Source: Eopsaltria australis (taxonomy: Eukaryota > Chordata > Aves > Passeriformes > Petroicidae). Taken from it: a stretch of 64,000 bases of DNA. Location: positions 1 to 64,000 of the forward strand of contig JAVTVJ010001154.1 of NCBI GenBank assembly GCA_034509425.1, given 5' to 3'. The notes beneath the pieces are model-generated. The model was not told the origin of the DNA. It was given only the letters and a program-made list of their open reading frames with translations, and searched no databases. Of this stretch, positions 61,201 to 64,000 are shown piece after piece. Position 1 is the stretch's first letter. The number at the start of each line of letters is the position of its first letter. A program made the translations under genes and the position numbers.

Positions 61201-64000
61201 TTGATTATCTCTGAGTTACAGGGGCTGTGCGTGGTGCAGAAGCAATAAAATTGCTTCTCCTGGTGAGATTTGGGTAATGCTTTCCATTTTGCCAGGACTG
61301 TGAGAAGTACTGCAGAATAACTGAACAAGTGTGGTGGCATTTTTACTTCCATATTGAACTTCTGATTGTATTGATTAGGCCCTGATTCAATAACACAGCT
61401 CCTGAGGACATGACTATATTTTATTTTAACAATCCTCCCCCCCAACCCTCCACCCTCCCCGAGCTCCCTGAGTTTTTTAGTGTCTGTAGCAAGCAATTTC
61501 TTAGATTGCAGAGGGCAGGGGGGAAATCACAGAATAATTGTGCCATGCAAAGGATGTGAAAATTCAACTGCTGCCTGCAATGAAATGTCAGCGTGCTTTG
61601 GGAGCACTGCAGCCCCAAACAGTGAGACCACCTCCCTAAGTATAAAGAAATAAGAGTTATTGTAGAAAAACTTGGTGCCAATTACTGTTTAGAAAGCAAC
61701 CATGAATTTGTCTGGCTTAGAAAACATATTTCATGAGCTACAGTTATGAAATAAAAAGGGAATTCTGTATCAATGTGTACCTAAATCCTTAGGATAAAAA
61801 GAAAATTAACTAAATGCTTACATGTTTTCCAGGGATATTCCCTGAAGGTAATGTATCAATTTTTAGTCTTAATTGTGACAGCAAACTGGAAGCAGAATTT
61901 TTCAACTCAAGTCATAGTGATATTACAGATAAATTTTAAGAAATTGCAAAATGCGTCTGGATGTTTAGTGGAGGATCACTGCATCAAACAGAGAGGAGGG
62001 TATTTGAGAAAGGGCAAGGAAGAGAAGGCTGAGGGTTGTAGCTATTTGAAATAAGAATAATACATTCAAAACAGTTGATTGTTCATTCTTCTGGCCACCC
62101 CTTTGGCTAAGAATTCAGTTTAAAATTCAGTATGCTCACTTTTGATGATGCTTGCCTTTGATACTTAAATTAGGGACGGGTGGTGTACATGAATTTGCCT
62201 TTAATTTGGATGGGGATTCATACTTTTGAAGAAAATATCCTCATTATCTCTTTTGTGTCAGAGCATGCCAGCTGGTTTGCTCTCAGATACAACTAAATTA
62301 GAAGATGTGCTCAAAGAGTTCACCTGATGTACCACAACCATTAATGAGCACTCAGGTTATAAATATTCCAAAATAAAATCCCTAAACCACATCTCATCTG
62401 GATACTGCATTTTCAGCAAAAAGAGCTCACGTTCTACAGAGATCTGCACTTCAGTTCACCAACTGATGTTGGAGATCTGGAAATGAATTTTAAGATTCTG
62501 AGTGTGACATGAGGGAAATGGATCTCTTTTTCTCTCAATAGAGTATTTTCTTTCAGAGATTTTCAGTCTTTTTCAGACATGAAAAATATACACATCCTTG
62601 TGAAATAAAAAGCTGGTTTTACAAAAGTATTTGAAAAATAGGAACAACTTCACTTCTTGCCTTTTGAGCAGTTAACATCTGTCTAAACTGTACAGCATAG
62701 CTTCTGTGTAATTCCTGATTATGGAAGCTTTGGAGGTACACTCAGTTATCTTTTTCATTCAGGAATAAATGCCATGGGTCATGGTGTTTGATAATTTCTT
62801 TTATTTCCTGCTTACTAAAGCTGCCTAAAAATGTCATCTTTCTGAAAAATATTGGAGCTTCTGTCAGCTATTACTCACTTAGTTACAAACGAGAGCCTTG
62901 TGGTCATGTTTTAATAAAGTTGGAGATGAATTAAAAGCAATTCTCAGAGTTCGCACTTGCTAAAGAATTGAGGTAATTTTCAAGAATATTTATACTTCAA
63001 CTTACCACTTTCTTAGGAGTAAAAACAGAAGAGACTGTTCAAGTTAAAAGTTTTGTTACAAGATTTTCTCATAAAATTTGTCAAGACAGGTTTACTTCCT
63101 TAAGTCATAGAAATATTTCTACTAAAGAAGGGATGTATCCTAAAAAAATAAAAGGAAAATGCTTTTCATTTAAAAACCTCAAAGAAAATTCCCAAAGCCA
63201 GAATTGACTGGTGAGCTCTATAGAGGTTCATGCTGCAGTTATGATGGTCATTTCTGTGTGCCCATGAAGCAAATCTGTGACCAAATTAAAGCAACTTCCT
63301 GCAAAAATAGCTCTAAAACCACTTTGAGACTTGGCCCACCAATATTCACTCAGATACACATATAACAGGTAATGCCTGTTATTTTTTTTTGCGTCCCATA
63401 ACAGACAATATTTAACAGAACCAGAATATGTACATGGAAAACCAGATTATGCAGCTTTTTACCATGACCAACTAAAAAATCATTATTTTTAGTGATATAT
63501 TATAGACATCAAAGAATTCTCTTATTCATCAGTGCGAAAACTCCTCTCTATTCCTCAAAAATTATTTCACATTACCATAAATCCAGACTAATTTTAGAAT
63601 GATTGCAGAGAAATATCAATATTAATAGTGCAAACCATTCAGAAATGGATCACCCACATAATTGTTTGTGACAATTTTGACTTTTTATGAAGATCATAAC
63701 AAAACCAACCATCTTATTTTTATTTCTTATTCTCTTCATCATCACAAGTGCCAAACAAAAAAACCAACCTGGTACCTCTGCGATGAATTAGGTAAATCCA
63801 TTCTATCCTGTCTTTTCTACTCACCATTGAAAACAAGCACAAGGCAGGCTGGCTGAAACACCCCTGTGAACTCTAAGCAGAACAACGCATGTTGGGAACA
63901 GGGGATATTTTTGAGGCACTTGAAACTGTAGCAATGACTGCAAAGGTTAAGTGGTCACATTTACCTTTAAAGACTGCAGAAAACAGTCCCAGGGAACACG
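58227..64000. other. Unique sequence, no gene seen
   Basis: About 5.8 kb to the right edge. Slightly GC-richer at 58800-59060, where two opposite-strand frames overlap without recognisable product. A 109-codon minus frame (61167-61496) and an 86-codon minus frame (61421-61681) overlap and have no domain. Remaining sequence is AT-rich. Confidence 0.65.

Overview
The window looks like nuclear DNA from a bird, probably not a galliform but I cannot place it further. The evidence is three degraded fragments matching the 3' end of CR1 LINEs (about 32.7, 55.4 and 58.0 kb), two related ERVL-type solo LTRs (about 36.7 and 45.0 kb), no visible SINEs, and long unique AT-rich stretches. I find no protein-coding gene, exon chain, tRNA, rRNA or bacterial-type gene that I can support. 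All ATG-to-stop frames are short (longest 197 codons, partly inside a GC-rich insert that looks like an LTR), and none shows a recognisable domain. The window is best read as intergenic or deep-intronic sequence.

Layout: 1-285 is a GC-rich 27-bp minisatellite running off the left edge. It abuts a T/G-rich degenerate tandem array (about 286-790). At 2353-2623 there is an uninterrupted 271-base pyrimidine tract built on a 12-bp unit. At 3376-3815 an AT-rich block holds an unusual cluster of CpGs and palindromes and is the best regulatory-element candidate. From 4 to 32 kb the sequence is mostly unique, with homopolymer and simple-repeat tracts, a GC-richer patch at 15.8-16.2 kb that ends near a perfect octamer site, and a small CpG cluster at 21.4 kb. 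From 32 to 46 kb there is a CR1 fragment, two LTRs of one family, and further homeodomain-site-rich blocks. From 46 to 64 kb there is an LTR-like insert on the minus strand at 48.5-48.9 kb and two CR1 fragments; the rest is unique.

No genes act together here. The features of interest are repeats, transposon relics and candidate non-coding regulatory elements. I did not find a convincing new biological system.
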